55,491 nucleotides of DNA from Bog-159 sp035308525. GTDB lineage: Bacteria; Acidobacteriota; Terriglobia; Bryobacterales; Bryobacteraceae. Below are positions 1 through 8,041 of this stretch, in pieces. The notes beneath the pieces were generated by a model, which saw only the letters and a list, made by a program, of their open reading frames with translations, was not told the DNA's origin and did not search any database. Location of the stretch: assembly GCA_035308525.1 (NCBI GenBank), contig DATGGM010000331.1, positions 1 to 55,491 of the forward strand. Direction: 5' to 3'. The translations under genes and the position numbers were made by a program. Each line of letters begins with the position of its first letter. The first letter of the stretch is position 1.

Positions 1-341
1 TGCGCCTGCCGGACGACGACTTCCTGTCACAGCAGGATGACCCGCTGACTGTCTACCGGGAGGGCGTCCTGCACCCGGCGGCGCTGCTGTCGTTATCGAA
101 CCACGTGCTGCTCGAGAACGTGAAGCTGGGGCCCTGGATTCACGTGTCGAGCGAACTCCGCCATTTCAGCCTGGCGCGCGATGGCGATGAACTTGCCGTG
201 CGCGGCCGCGTGGCGCAGCGCTTCGAGCGCAAGGGTCATCAATTCGTGGAGTTGGACATCCTGGTGACGGCCGGCGACGGGCGGGTAGTGCAACACGTGC
301 TCCACACTGCCATTTACGAGCCACGGCCGCCGCATGGGTGA
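1..341 (+). CDS. Hotdog-fold-like protein, 3' part only
   Basis: The reading frame is open from the left edge (first full codon at base 3) to a TGA at 341, so the start lies outside the window. The visible 112 residues include LGPWIHV, a GDELAVRGRV segment and VVQHVLHTAIY, a pattern seen in small acyl-CoA-binding hotdog proteins (MaoC or thioesterase-like). No catalytic residue can be assigned from this fragment. It ends 15 bases before the phosphonate operon on the same strand, so it may be the upstream gene of the same transcript. The family call is an inference from pattern only. Confidence 0.5.
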   Translation, partial: RLPDDDFLSQQDDPLTVYREGVLHPAALLSLSNHVLLENVKLGPWIHVSSELRHFSLARDGDELAVRGRVAQRFERKGHQFVELDILVTAGDGRVVQHVLHTAIYEPRPPHG

Positions 342-356
342 TAGGCTTTAGAATCC

Positions 357-1493
357 ATGGTCGCGAACAGGGCGGACGTCGCCATCATCGGGGCGGGGAT
401 TCTGGGCGTGGCGCACGCCTATGCACTGGCTCGCAGGGGACGCTCGGTGGTGGTCTTCGAGCGCAGCCCGCAAGCCGCCGGCGCTTCGGTCCGCAACTTC
501 GGGATGATCTGGCCGATCGGACAACCCGCCGGACGGATGCACCAGATGGCTCTGCGAAGCCGCCAGACGTGGATGGACGTGCTGGACGCTGCGCGCCTGG
601 CCTACTTCCCCACCGGTTCGCTGCATGTGGTCTATCGCCAGGACGAAGCTGCCGTGGCGCAAGAGTTCTGCGCGGCAGCCCCCGGGCTGGGTTACCGGTG
701 CGAATGGTTGAGCGCGGCGGATGTGCTGGCCCGCGGCCGGGCCGTGCGGGCGGAAGGCTTACTGGGCGCGATCTGGAGTCCCGCGGAAATCACGGTCGAT
801 CCGCGCGTGGCGTTGGCGCGCCTGCCCGCATTTCTCTCCGAGAAATACGGCGTCCAATTCCGCTGGGCCACGGCGGTCCGCTCGATCGACCTGCCGGCGA
901 TCGAGGCCGGCTGTGAAAAATGGAACGTGGATGCCGCCATCGTCTGCACCGGACACGATTTCGAAACGCTTTACCCGGCAGTCTTCGGCGCCAGCGGTGT
1001 CAACCGCTGCAAACTCCAGATGATGCGCACTGGCCGGCAGCCGGCGGAGTGGCACCTGGGTCCTGCTCTGGCCGCCGGGCTGACGCTGCGCTTCTATGAA
1101 TCGTTCCGCGTGTGCAAGACACTGCCGGCGCTGGCGGAGCGCATCGCCGCGGAAACGCCCGACCTCGACCGCTTCGGGATTCACGTGCTGGTCTCGCAGA
1201 CTGCCGGCGGCGAATTGACCATCGGCGACTCGCACCAGTACGGCGCGGCGGTGGATCCCTTCGATCGCGCCGAGATCGACGACCTGATCCTCAATTATGC
1301 CCGCGGTTTTCTGCAGGCGCCCGATATGCAAATCGCTCAACACTGGCACGGGGTCTACGGCAGACACCCGGAACAGCCGTTCCTGTCGGTCTCGCCCACG
1401 CCAAACGTGCGCGTGGTCACGGCCACGGGCGGATCCGGGATGACGCTATCGTTCGGCCTGGCGGCGGAGACTATCGGGGAGATGGGATTCTAA
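357..1493 (+). CDS. FAD-dependent oxidoreductase of phosphonate operons (TIGR03364-like)
   Basis: This is a 378-residue DAO-type flavoprotein. The N-terminal Rossmann motif GAGILG lies near residues 12-17, the ribose-binding Glu closes VVVFE near residue 36, and the C-terminal FAD motif TATGGSGMTLS lies near residue 360. It overlaps phnX by one base (TAATG). That neighbourhood identifies the family of FAD oxidases that recur in phosphonate clusters (TIGR03364, proposed name HpnW). Members are thought to oxidise aminoethylphosphonate or its N-alkyl forms to phosphonoacetaldehyde, the PhnX substrate. No PhnW transaminase is seen here, so this enzyme could fill that step. The FAD enzyme call is firm; the substrate is inferred. 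Confidence 0.85.
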   Translation: MVANRADVAIIGAGILGVAHAYALARRGRSVVVFERSPQAAGASVRNFGMIWPIGQPAGRMHQMALRSRQTWMDVLDAARLAYFPTGSLHVVYRQDEAAVAQEFCAAAPGLGYRCEWLSAADVLARGRAVRAEGLLGAIWSPAEITVDPRVALARLPAFLSEKYGVQFRWATAVRSIDLPAIEAGCEKWNVDAAIVCTGHDFETLYPAVFGASGVNRCKLQMMRTGRQPAEWHLGPALAAGLTLRFYESFRVCKTLPALAERIAAETPDLDRFGIHVLVSQTAGGELTIGDSHQYGAAVDPFDRAEIDDLILNYARGFLQAPDMQIAQHWHGVYGRHPEQPFLSVSPTPNVRVVTATGGSGMTLSFGLAAETIGEMGF

Positions 1494-2263
1494 TGGCGCG
1501 CATCACCGCGGTCATCTTCGATTGGGCCGGCACCACCGTGGATCACGGCAGCCTGGCGCCCGTGCGCACGCTGCAAAAGCTGTTCGCCTCCAGGGGCATT
1601 CAGGTGAGCGAAGAAGAAGCGCGGCGGGACATGGGAGTCCACAAGAAGGACCACATCCGCGCGATACTGCGCGCAAAATCCGGCAGTCCGCCCGCCGAGG
1701 CCGAGGTGGAAGATCTCTTCACCGCTTTCATTCCCATGCAGATGGATTGCCTGGCCGCGTACTCCACCGTGATTCCAGGCGTACCCGAAATCACCGCCGA
1801 CCTGCGCGCCCGGGGCATACGAATCGGCAGCACCACCGGATACACGCGCCCCATGCTCGACCTGCTGCTGGACACCGCCGCCCGGCAAGGCTACGCGCCG
1901 GACTGCGCCCTGTGCCCCGACGACACCATCGCCGGCCGCCCGTTCCCCTGGATGTGCTACCTGAACGCGATCCGCCTGCGGGCTTACCCGATGCATACCA
2001 TGGTGAAAGTCGGCGACACCATCAGCGACATCCAGGAAGGATTCAGTGCGGGTATGTGGACGGTGGGGGTCGCGCGCACTGGCAACATGATCGGGCTCAC
2101 CGCGGAAGAATTCGCCGCGCTGCCGGCTGTCGAACATGCCGCGCGCCTGGATGCCGCCACACGCCAGCTGCGCGAGGCCGGCGCGCATTACGTGATCGGC
2201 GGCGTGAGCGAGCTCGAACTCGATCCCATCGAAGAGCGCCTGGCGCGGGGCGAGCGCCCATGA
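1493..2263 (+). CDS. phnX: Phosphonoacetaldehyde hydrolase
   Basis: PhnX hydrolyses phosphonoacetaldehyde to acetaldehyde and phosphate in the cytoplasm. The 256-residue protein starts with the HAD motif IFDWAGTTVD, in which Asp10 would be the nucleophile. The cap carries MGVHKKDH, where Lys51 aligns with the Schiff-base lysine that sets PhnX apart from other HAD enzymes. KVGDTISDIQEG near residue 170 is the acidic HAD motif. Length is usual for the family. The ATG overlaps the stop of the FAD enzyme, and the gene's own stop overlaps the transporter start (ATGA), so the genes are probably translationally coupled. Confidence 0.95.
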   Translation: MARITAVIFDWAGTTVDHGSLAPVRTLQKLFASRGIQVSEEEARRDMGVHKKDHIRAILRAKSGSPPAEAEVEDLFTAFIPMQMDCLAAYSTVIPGVPEITADLRARGIRIGSTTGYTRPMLDLLLDTAARQGYAPDCALCPDDTIAGRPFPWMCYLNAIRLRAYPMHTMVKVGDTISDIQEGFSAGMWTVGVARTGNMIGLTAEEFAALPAVEHAARLDAATRQLREAGAHYVIGGVSELELDPIEERLARGERP

Positions 2264-3558
2264 ACCGGCGTCTGACCGCCTGGCAAGTCCTGACCATCGC
2301 GCTGCTGTTCTTGGGCTACGCCGGGTATTATCTGTGCCGTTCGGATTTCTCCGTGAGCCTGCCGCTGCTCATCGAAGAGCTGGCCGCGCGCGGCATGGCT
2401 CCCGACCAGGCCATGATCCGTCTCGCTAGAATCGCGTCGATTGGAGTGTTCGCCTATGCGATTGGCAAGTTCTTCCTGGGCGGCATGGCCGATTTCCTGG
2501 GCGGCAGGCGGAACTTCCTGATAGGGATGGGCGGCTCAGTTCTGTTTACGTTGCTGTTTTCACTGGGCGGCGGCATGCCCATCTTCACGCTGGCATGGAT
2601 CGGCAACCGGCTGGTGCAATCCACCGGCTGGGCCGGCATGGTAAAGATTACGTCGCGCTGGTTCTCGTATTCTTCCTACGGCGCCGCCATGGGCGTCATC
2701 AGCCTGAGCTATCTGTTTGGCGACGCCGCCGCGCGCCAGTTTATGGGGTTTATTATCGGCCACGGGTTCAGCTGGCGCATCGTTTTCCAGGTGGCCGCGG
2801 CGACCCTGTCCCTGATCTTTATCGCCAATCTCCTGCTGCTGAAGGAATCGCGCGCCGGCCTGGGCTTCGAGGAGCCGGATGTGAACCCGCTGAATCTGTT
2901 CGGCGCTAAGGGCAGCGCACCGAGGCCCATGGGGTTGCGCGATCTGCTGATGCCGCTGTTCCGCAGCCCGGCTTTCTGGCTGGTGTGCGGTTTGTCGTTG
3001 GGGACCACCCTGGTCCGCGAAACCTTCAACACCTGGACCCCCACATACTTCTACCAGGCGGTGGGGTACAGCAAGGCGGAGGCTGCGGGAACGAGCGCCG
3101 TGTTCCCGCTCTTCGGCGGTGTGGCGGTGTTTCTGTCGGGGTTTCTGAGCGACCGGCTGGGGCGCAACGGACGTTCCGCAATCATGTTCTATAGCCTGCT
3201 GGCCAGTTCGGTGGCGTTGCTCGCCTTGGGCACGCTGCGCGCCGGCGGCGGGCGCGAACTGCCTACCTTCCTGGTGGGACTGGTCGGCTTCCTGGTTATC
3301 GGACCATATGCTTACCTGGCGGGCGCTATCGCCCTGGACTTCGGCGGCAAGCACGGCAGCGCCACCTCGTCCGGTATCATTGACGGCATCGGCTACCTGG
3401 GCGGCATTCTGGCCGGCGAGAGCATAGCCCGCATTTCGGTGCAATTCGGCTGGAAAGGAGCTTTTTTGACGCTTGCGGTCATCGCGCTATTATCGAGCGG
3501 AGCGGCTGCGCTACTGTTCCTCAACCAGCGCCGCGCGCCCGTGGTGCAAGAGGCTTGA
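2260..3558 (+). CDS. MFS transporter of the organophosphate:phosphate antiporter (OPA/GlpT) type
   Basis: A 432-residue, roughly 12-helix inner membrane carrier. The first helix contains GYAGYYLCRSDFSVSLP and helix 4 contains NRLVQSTGWAG, both characteristic of GlpT/UhpT-type OPA proteins, which exchange organic phosphates for inorganic phosphate. The gene is locked between phnX (ATGA overlap) and the PhnZ-like gene. The likely cargo is therefore an organophosphonate such as 2-aminoethylphosphonate, imported in place of the usual PhnSTUV or PhnCDE ABC system. The OPA family call is well supported; the phosphonate substrate is inferred from context. Confidence 0.85.
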   Translation: MNRRLTAWQVLTIALLFLGYAGYYLCRSDFSVSLPLLIEELAARGMAPDQAMIRLARIASIGVFAYAIGKFFLGGMADFLGGRRNFLIGMGGSVLFTLLFSLGGGMPIFTLAWIGNRLVQSTGWAGMVKITSRWFSYSSYGAAMGVISLSYLFGDAAARQFMGFIIGHGFSWRIVFQVAAATLSLIFIANLLLLKESRAGLGFEEPDVNPLNLFGAKGSAPRPMGLRDLLMPLFRSPAFWLVCGLSLGTTLVRETFNTWTPTYFYQAVGYSKAEAAGTSAVFPLFGGVAVFLSGFLSDRLGRNGRSAIMFYSLLASSVALLALGTLRAGGGRELPTFLVGLVGFLVIGPYAYLAGAIALDFGGKHGSATSSGIIDGIGYLGGILAGESIARISVQFGWKGAFLTLAVIALLSSGAAALLFLNQRRAPVVQEA

Positions 3559-3563
3559 ATAGA

Positions 3564-4109
3564 ATGCGAGTCGACGAAAGGATCATCGAGATCTTTGCGG
3601 CCAGGGGCGGGAACGCCTACTTCGGCGAGCCTGTCTCGCAACTGGAGCACGCGCTCGAGGCGGCGCACTATGCCGAGCAAGATCAGGCGCCCCCATGGCT
3701 GGTGGTGGCCGCGTTGTTGCACGATATCGGGCACCTGCTCCACGACCTGCCGGAGCACATCGCCGATCTGGGTATCGACGCGCGGCACGAAGACGTGGGT
3801 CACCACTGGCTGGCGCAATACTTCGGACCCCAGGTCACCGCGCCGGTGCGCATGCATGTGGATGCCAAGCGCTACCTGTGCGCCAGCGATCCCGAATATC
3901 TCAGGCTGCTGTCACCGGCATCCGCGCAGAGCCTGCAGTTGCAGGGCGGGGCGTTCAGCGCGGCCGAAGCCCACGAATTCGAGCAGCGGCCTTTTGCCCG
4001 CGAAGCCGTACGGCTGCGGCGGTGGGACGACCTGGCGAAGGTGCCCGGTATGCCAGTGCCGGGATTGGAGCATTACCGCGCGATGATCGAAGCGTCGCAG
4101 CTGCGCTGA
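3564..4109 (+). CDS. PhnZ-like HD-domain oxygenase of phosphonate degradation
   Basis: The 181-residue HD protein keeps the residue pattern known for PhnZ, the mixed-valence di-iron oxygenase that cleaves 2-amino-1-hydroxyethylphosphonate to glycine and phosphate. Present are Y19-x-x-E22 and H29 in YFGEPVSQLEH, H53-D54 and H57 in LLHDIGH, H75, H98 with Lys four residues on (HVDAK), and an Asp in RRWDD near 155. The spacing of Tyr, Glu and the first His equals that of PhnZ. I chose the ATG at 3564; an in-frame TTG at 3555 overlaps the transporter stop. PhnY, the usual partner hydroxylase, is absent. It could act on another phosphonate. Confidence 0.85.
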   Translation: MRVDERIIEIFAARGGNAYFGEPVSQLEHALEAAHYAEQDQAPPWLVVAALLHDIGHLLHDLPEHIADLGIDARHEDVGHHWLAQYFGPQVTAPVRMHVDAKRYLCASDPEYLRLLSPASAQSLQLQGGAFSAAEAHEFEQRPFAREAVRLRRWDDLAKVPGMPVPGLEHYRAMIEASQLR

Positions 4110-4110
4110 G

Positions 4111-5358
4111 CTAAATTCGCCGGAGCAGCAGCGCCGAGTTCTTGCTGCCGAATGCGATGCAATTGGACACCGCATGCTCGATGTCGATGCGGCGGCCGAC
4201 TTCCGGAATGTAATCCAGGTCGCACTGCGGATCGGGCTCATCCACATTGATGGTGGGATGCACCACGCCGTCGCGCATAGCCAGCAGGGTGGCCGCGATA
4301 CCGGCCGCGCCGCAGGCCCCCTGCGGATGCCCGATCAAGCTCTTCAGCGACGATCCCGCCAGCTTGTAGGCGTGGCCATCGAAGGCCAGCTTCATGGCGC
4401 GCGTCTCGATGCGGTCGTTCAGTTCGGTGGCCGTGCCGTGATAATTCACATACTGCACGTCGCCGGGCCCGATGCCGCCCTCTTCCATGGCCATTTGCAT
4501 GGTGCGAGCCGGCTCCTCGCCGCACTCTTCCAGGCGCACGCGATGAAAGGCCTCGCAGGTGGAGCCGTATCCAGCTACCTCGCCGTAGATATGCGCGCCG
4601 CGGGCGCGAGCGTGCTCCATGTCCTCCATGACGAAGAACCAGGCGCCTTCCGCGATGACGAAACCGTCGCGGTCGCGCGAAAACGGCCGCGAGGCGCGCT
4701 CGGGCTGCTTATTCCAGGCGGTGCTCATAATGCGCATCATCATGAACCCGCGCAGGATCAAAGGCGCGATGGGAGCGTCCACGCCGCCGGCCACCATGGC
4801 ATCCAGCACGCCCGCCTGGATGTTGCGGTAGGCGTAGCCGATGGCGTCGGTGGAAGAAGTGCATCCGGTGGACACGATGTGGCTCATGCCGCGAAAGCCG
4901 AACCGCATGGAAATTTCGCTGGCCAGCGTGCCGATGGTGGAGGTCGGAATGGTGTAGACGCTGCAGAGCTTCTGTTTACCTGAATAATACAGGCGATACT
5001 GCTCCTCCGTGAACTCCTGGCTGCCGCCGCCCGAGCCGACGATCACGCCTATGTGACGCAGTTCCTCGCGGGTCATCGAGCCGGAGTCGATGCCGGCGTC
5101 CTCCAGCGCTTCGCGCACCGCGGCCGCGCCCAGCGGGACCACTCGCGACACATGCTGGCGGTCCTTGGGGTCGACGTATTGCAGTTCGTCGAAGTCCACC
5201 ACTTCGCCCGCGACCTGTACGGCGAGACCGCAGGGGTCGAAGCGCGTGATGCGGCGAACACCGCTGACTCCTTTCCGGCTGGCCTCCCAGAAAGCTTCCC
5301 GGCCGACTCCATTGGGGCTGACCGCCCCGATTCCTGTAATGACTACGCGACGTTTCAT
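4111..5358 (-). CDS. Beta-ketoacyl-ACP synthase, FabF type
   Basis: This 415-residue condensing enzyme elongates acyl-ACP with malonyl-ACP. It begins MKRRVVITGIGAVSPNG, the usual KAS II start. The catalytic triad is visible: the nucleophilic Cys near 166 in STGCTSS, the first His in YHGTAT and the second His in LIGHPQGACG. It stands alone, without fabD, fabG or acpP, and converges on the PhnZ-like gene with a one-base gap. An upstream in-frame ATG would add 24 unrelated residues; I reject it because the family starts at MKRR. It could serve primary fatty acid synthesis or a special lipid. Confidence 0.92.
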   Translation of the reverse strand: MKRRVVITGIGAVSPNGVGREAFWEASRKGVSGVRRITRFDPCGLAVQVAGEVVDFDELQYVDPKDRQHVSRVVPLGAAAVREALEDAGIDSGSMTREELRHIGVIVGSGGGSQEFTEEQYRLYYSGKQKLCSVYTIPTSTIGTLASEISMRFGFRGMSHIVSTGCTSSTDAIGYAYRNIQAGVLDAMVAGGVDAPIAPLILRGFMMMRIMSTAWNKQPERASRPFSRDRDGFVIAEGAWFFVMEDMEHARARGAHIYGEVAGYGSTCEAFHRVRLEECGEEPARTMQMAMEEGGIGPGDVQYVNYHGTATELNDRIETRAMKLAFDGHAYKLAGSSLKSLIGHPQGACGAAGIAATLLAMRDGVVHPTINVDEPDPQCDLDYIPEVGRRIDIEHAVSNCIAFGSKNSALLLRRI

Positions 5359-5406
5359 TTGCGCTGAGGTTTTGCCTTTGCCAATAGGACAGTATAGGCT
5401 GATTTC

Positions 5407-5907
5407 ATGGGCGATGGTGAGAACCTGCACACCGGGCGGGAGGCGGATTGCCTGCTGGCCGGACTGGAAGCCGGCATCATTTCGGCACTGGTGCTGCTCG
5501 CATGGCTCTCACTGGCATCGGCTTGGTATAGCCATTCCATCTGGACTGCTGCCAACACTATGGCTACGACTTTCTATGGCGAGGCGGCCCTGGGCGGCGT
5601 ATTTACATCCCGGACGGTGGCTGGACTGGCGCTCTATTTGATCCTGTATGGGATCATCGGCGCTTTGTTCGGCTTGGCCCTCGCCAGCCGTGGTCCCGGC
5701 CCCGGCCTACGCATTACCATGATCGGAGTTGTGACCGGCCTCGGCTGGTATTACCTGTCGTTCGCTTTGCTGTGGCGGAATCTCAACCCGATCATAACAC
5801 TTTATACCCATCGCGGTCCCATGATCGCCGGCCACGTGATCTATGGGGGCCTGCTGGGCCGCTTCCCAAACTATCTGCCCTCAGCGCGCCATGCCGGCGA
5901 AGGCTAA
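5407..5907 (+). CDS. Hypothetical integral membrane protein
   Basis: A 166-residue protein with three clear hydrophobic helices (about residues 17-38, 69-92 and 101-121) and a possible fourth near 138-150. I do not recognise the family. It is divergent from the ketoacyl synthase, with 48 bases between the two starts. Its 3' end overlaps the next hypothetical gene by 17 bases, so the two are probably co-transcribed. Confidence 0.65.
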   Translation: MGDGENLHTGREADCLLAGLEAGIISALVLLAWLSLASAWYSHSIWTAANTMATTFYGEAALGGVFTSRTVAGLALYLILYGIIGALFGLALASRGPGPGLRITMIGVVTGLGWYYLSFALLWRNLNPIITLYTHRGPMIAGHVIYGGLLGRFPNYLPSARHAGEG

Positions 5908-6367
5908 GTCCCGCAAGCAGGCCGTGCGGGAATACCTGGAGGCGGCGCGGATCGAGGCGATCGGCGAAGCGGAATGGCGGGCCGCGGTGCTGGCCCTGGC
6001 GCCCATCTCGGAAACTTACCTGCGCCACCTGCTGCGCGATACCGGGCTACCCTTCGCGCAGCCGTTCGCGGGCATCCGGCAAAAATCGTTCGAGGAACTG
6101 GAGCACGACCTGCGCGATATGCTGCTGGTCTACCAGGATGCCATGGGCGCGGGCGACCGGCGGCGCGCAGGCTATTGCCGGCAGCAGGTGATCGCCGCCA
6201 AGGACAGGGCCCGCTTCATCGCCCGCAATCCAAAAACTCCGCCCGAAAAGAAGCCGCTCAAGGACGAGATGGTCCAATGGATGCTTGTCTGGCTGGACAA
6301 TCCCGAGGTGTTTCCCGCCTGGGTGGAAATCCGCAAACGCTATTCGAGCGCGACGGATTCCACCTGA
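5891..6367 (+). CDS. Hypothetical cytoplasmic protein
   Basis: A 158-residue, mostly helical, charged protein starting MPAKAKSRKQ. I recognise no catalytic motif. The central stretch DMLLVYQDAMGAGDRRR and the end MVQWMLVWLDNPEVFP suggest a compact helical fold. The ATG at 5891 is preferred over an upstream in-frame start because it gives the natural basic N-terminus and only a 17-base overlap with the membrane protein gene. The 3' end overlaps the convergent secreted-protein gene by 28 bases. Confidence 0.6.
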   Translation: MPAKAKSRKQAVREYLEAARIEAIGEAEWRAAVLALAPISETYLRHLLRDTGLPFAQPFAGIRQKSFEELEHDLRDMLLVYQDAMGAGDRRRAGYCRQQVIAAKDRARFIARNPKTPPEKKPLKDEMVQWMLVWLDNPEVFPAWVEIRKRYSSATDST

Positions 6368-6654
6368 ACGGTGTCGCCATCAAGCGTGCCGGTGACCTTG
6401 GCCTTCAGCTCTTTTTCCTTGCTGGTGGCTTTCAACGCGGCCAGCGCCTTGGCGTTGCCGGCTTCATCGAACTTCACGAACTTGCCGTCGGCCAGCACCA
6501 GGCCGTAGCCGCTCTTGGCGCAGCTCAGGGCGCACTTGGTCGTGTGGCTGGCCAGATCCTGGTTCTTGCACATGACATCCACCAGCGTGCCGCTCCAGGT
6601 TTCGGCCAGAGCCAGAGAAGAAAACAGTGTAAACAAGCCTGCCACTCGCTTCAT
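6340..6654 (-). CDS. Small secreted cysteine-containing protein
   Basis: A 104-residue protein with a clean signal peptide (MKRVAGLFTLFSSLALA, then ETW). The mature part has three cysteines (Cys29, Cys41, Cys45), the last two in CALSCAKSGYGLV. It continues as a small beta-rich domain with LADGKFVKFDEAGN and KVTGTLDGDTVQVES. The pattern resembles small exported proteins that I associate with acidobacteria, but I can name no function. It overlaps the preceding gene tail to tail. Confidence 0.7.
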   Translation of the reverse strand: MKRVAGLFTLFSSLALAETWSGTLVDVMCKNQDLASHTTKCALSCAKSGYGLVLADGKFVKFDEAGNAKALAALKATSKEKELKAKVTGTLDGDTVQVESVALE

Positions 6655-6746
6655 GCTGGAGATTATACCCTATCCCGGACACCGGCCACGCCGTGCTGTG
6701 CTACCATATGGCCCGCAGCCAGTCGGCTGCCAGAGGAGAGTCAGAT

Positions 6747-7220
6747 ATGCGCAGAATTTTCAGCAGGGCTCTGGCCGTGTTGGCCATCACCGGCGTGGCC
6801 GCGTTGGCGGCCGACAATTCCATCGGCTCCTGGAAGGTGAATGTCGCGAAATCCAAGTATGCGCCTCCGCCGATGGTAGTGAAGAGCCTGACGACCGTGC
6901 GGGAAGCAGCGCCCGACGGCGTGAAGGTGACGATAACCGGGGAAACGACGGACGGCACGGCGGTGAACGCCAACTACACTGCGAAATACGATGGCACCTG
7001 GGCCACGGTCGGCGGCTCGGGCGCGCCCTACGATACGATCGCGGTCAAGCAGTTAAACGCCAGCACGTTCACTTACGAGGCGAAGAACTCGAAAGGAAAG
7101 TATCATGTCACTGGCCGCAGTGTGGTTTCAAAAGACGGCAAGACGATGACCACCACGGCCAAAGGCTTGGATCCCAACGGCGCGGCGTTGAGCATGACCC
7201 TCGTCTACGAGAAGCAATAG
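6747..7220 (+). CDS. Small secreted protein, lipocalin-like in length
   Basis: A 157-residue exported protein. The signal peptide runs from MRRIFSRALAVLAI to about AALA-ADN. The mature part is beta-rich with the repeated strand pattern GSWKVNVAKSKY, VKVTITGETTDG and GRSVVSKDGKTMTTTAKG. This resembles small secreted proteins of acidobacteria that have no assigned role. The start is fixed by the Shine-Dalgarno-like AGAGGAGAG at about 6732-6740. An upstream in-frame ATG at 6693 would bury the signal peptide and is rejected. Confidence 0.7.
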   Translation: MRRIFSRALAVLAITGVAALAADNSIGSWKVNVAKSKYAPPPMVVKSLTTVREAAPDGVKVTITGETTDGTAVNANYTAKYDGTWATVGGSGAPYDTIAVKQLNASTFTYEAKNSKGKYHVTGRSVVSKDGKTMTTTAKGLDPNGAALSMTLVYEKQ

Positions 7221-7233
7221 AGGGGAAACGGCA

Positions 7234-7566
7234 ATGGCTCACTACTTACTGCAGCTCTCATACAGCCAGGCCGCCTGGGCCACGATGGTGAAACGCCCGC
7301 AGAACCGCGTGGAGGCGGTACGGAAATCGGTCGAGAACCTCGGGGGCAAAATTACTGGCTTCTGGATGTCCTTCGGCGAGCACGATCTGGTGGGCGTGCT
7401 CGAAATGCCGGACAATGTCGGCGCCGCCGCCTTTGCGATGGCCATCGCCGCGGGCGGAGCCTGCCACAGCGTCAAGACGACCCCGCTGCTCACCATCGAG
7501 GAGGGCATGCGGGCCATGAAGAAAGCCGGAGCCAGCGGCTACACGCCGGTCACGGCGAAGAAATAG
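7234..7566 (+). CDS. GYD domain protein
   Basis: A 110-residue protein of the GYD family, a small ferredoxin-like alpha/beta fold of unknown function. The family motif, usually GxYD, appears here as FGEHDLVGVLEMPD near residues 47-60. It lies 13 bases after the secreted protein gene on the same strand, preceded by the weak ribosome site AGAGGGGAAA. The role is unknown; dimeric alpha/beta barrels of this type often bind small ligands. Confidence 0.8.
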   Translation: MAHYLLQLSYSQAAWATMVKRPQNRVEAVRKSVENLGGKITGFWMSFGEHDLVGVLEMPDNVGAAAFAMAIAAGGACHSVKTTPLLTIEEGMRAMKKAGASGYTPVTAKK

Positions 7567-7649
7567 CAGCCCTGCCGCATTTGGGCTACACTGGTCCACA
7601 TGCCGCCCACCGCGCCAGCTTCTTTAATTCGATAAAGGATGAACGAAAC

Positions 7650-7997
7650 GTGGCGAATATCACAAACGAACAAGCAAATATAGGCAAGGCCGTAACCATT
7701 AAAGGCGAGGTATTCAGCAAGGAAGACCTGTACGTGGACGGCGCCTTGGAAGGGCGCATCGAACTGCCCGCGCACAAGCTGACGGTGGGACCTAATGGCA
7801 GTATCAAGACCGGAGTCATCCAAGCCGGCTCCGTGGTGATCCTGGGCAATGTGCAGGGCGACGTCAACGCCCAGGACAAGGTCGAAATCCGGAAGGACGC
7901 CACCCTTACCGGGAATATCAAGACCGCTCGCATCATTATCGAAGAAGGCGCTTACTTCAAGGGCGGCGTGGACATCGCCACCAAACCTCCCGCCTGA
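7650..7997 (+). CDS. Bactofilin-type polymer-forming protein
   Basis: A 115-residue bactofilin (DUF583), which forms a right-handed beta-helix and assembles into filaments at the inner membrane without nucleotide. The core shows the regular beta-helix turn pattern: GKAVTIKGEVFSKEDLYVDG, then IELPAHKLTVG, IQAGSVVILG, VNAQDKVEI and IKTARIIIEEGAYFKGG. I chose the GTG at 7650, after AAAGGAT at about 7635-7641. Short N- and C-terminal tails flank the core, as in minimal bactofilins. Likely roles are cell shape or envelope protein placement. Confidence 0.88.
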   Translation: MANITNEQANIGKAVTIKGEVFSKEDLYVDGALEGRIELPAHKLTVGPNGSIKTGVIQAGSVVILGNVQGDVNAQDKVEIRKDATLTGNIKTARIIIEEGAYFKGGVDIATKPPA

Positions 7998-8041
7998 TGC
8001 GCGGGCAGGAGCCGGCTGCCTGAGGTATTTGAAGGAGAGAT

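Noticed and set aside
3555..3563. TTG start for the PhnZ-like gene
   Set aside because: It is possible and overlaps the transporter stop, but the ATG three codons later gives the family's usual N-terminus; neither has a strong ribosome site.
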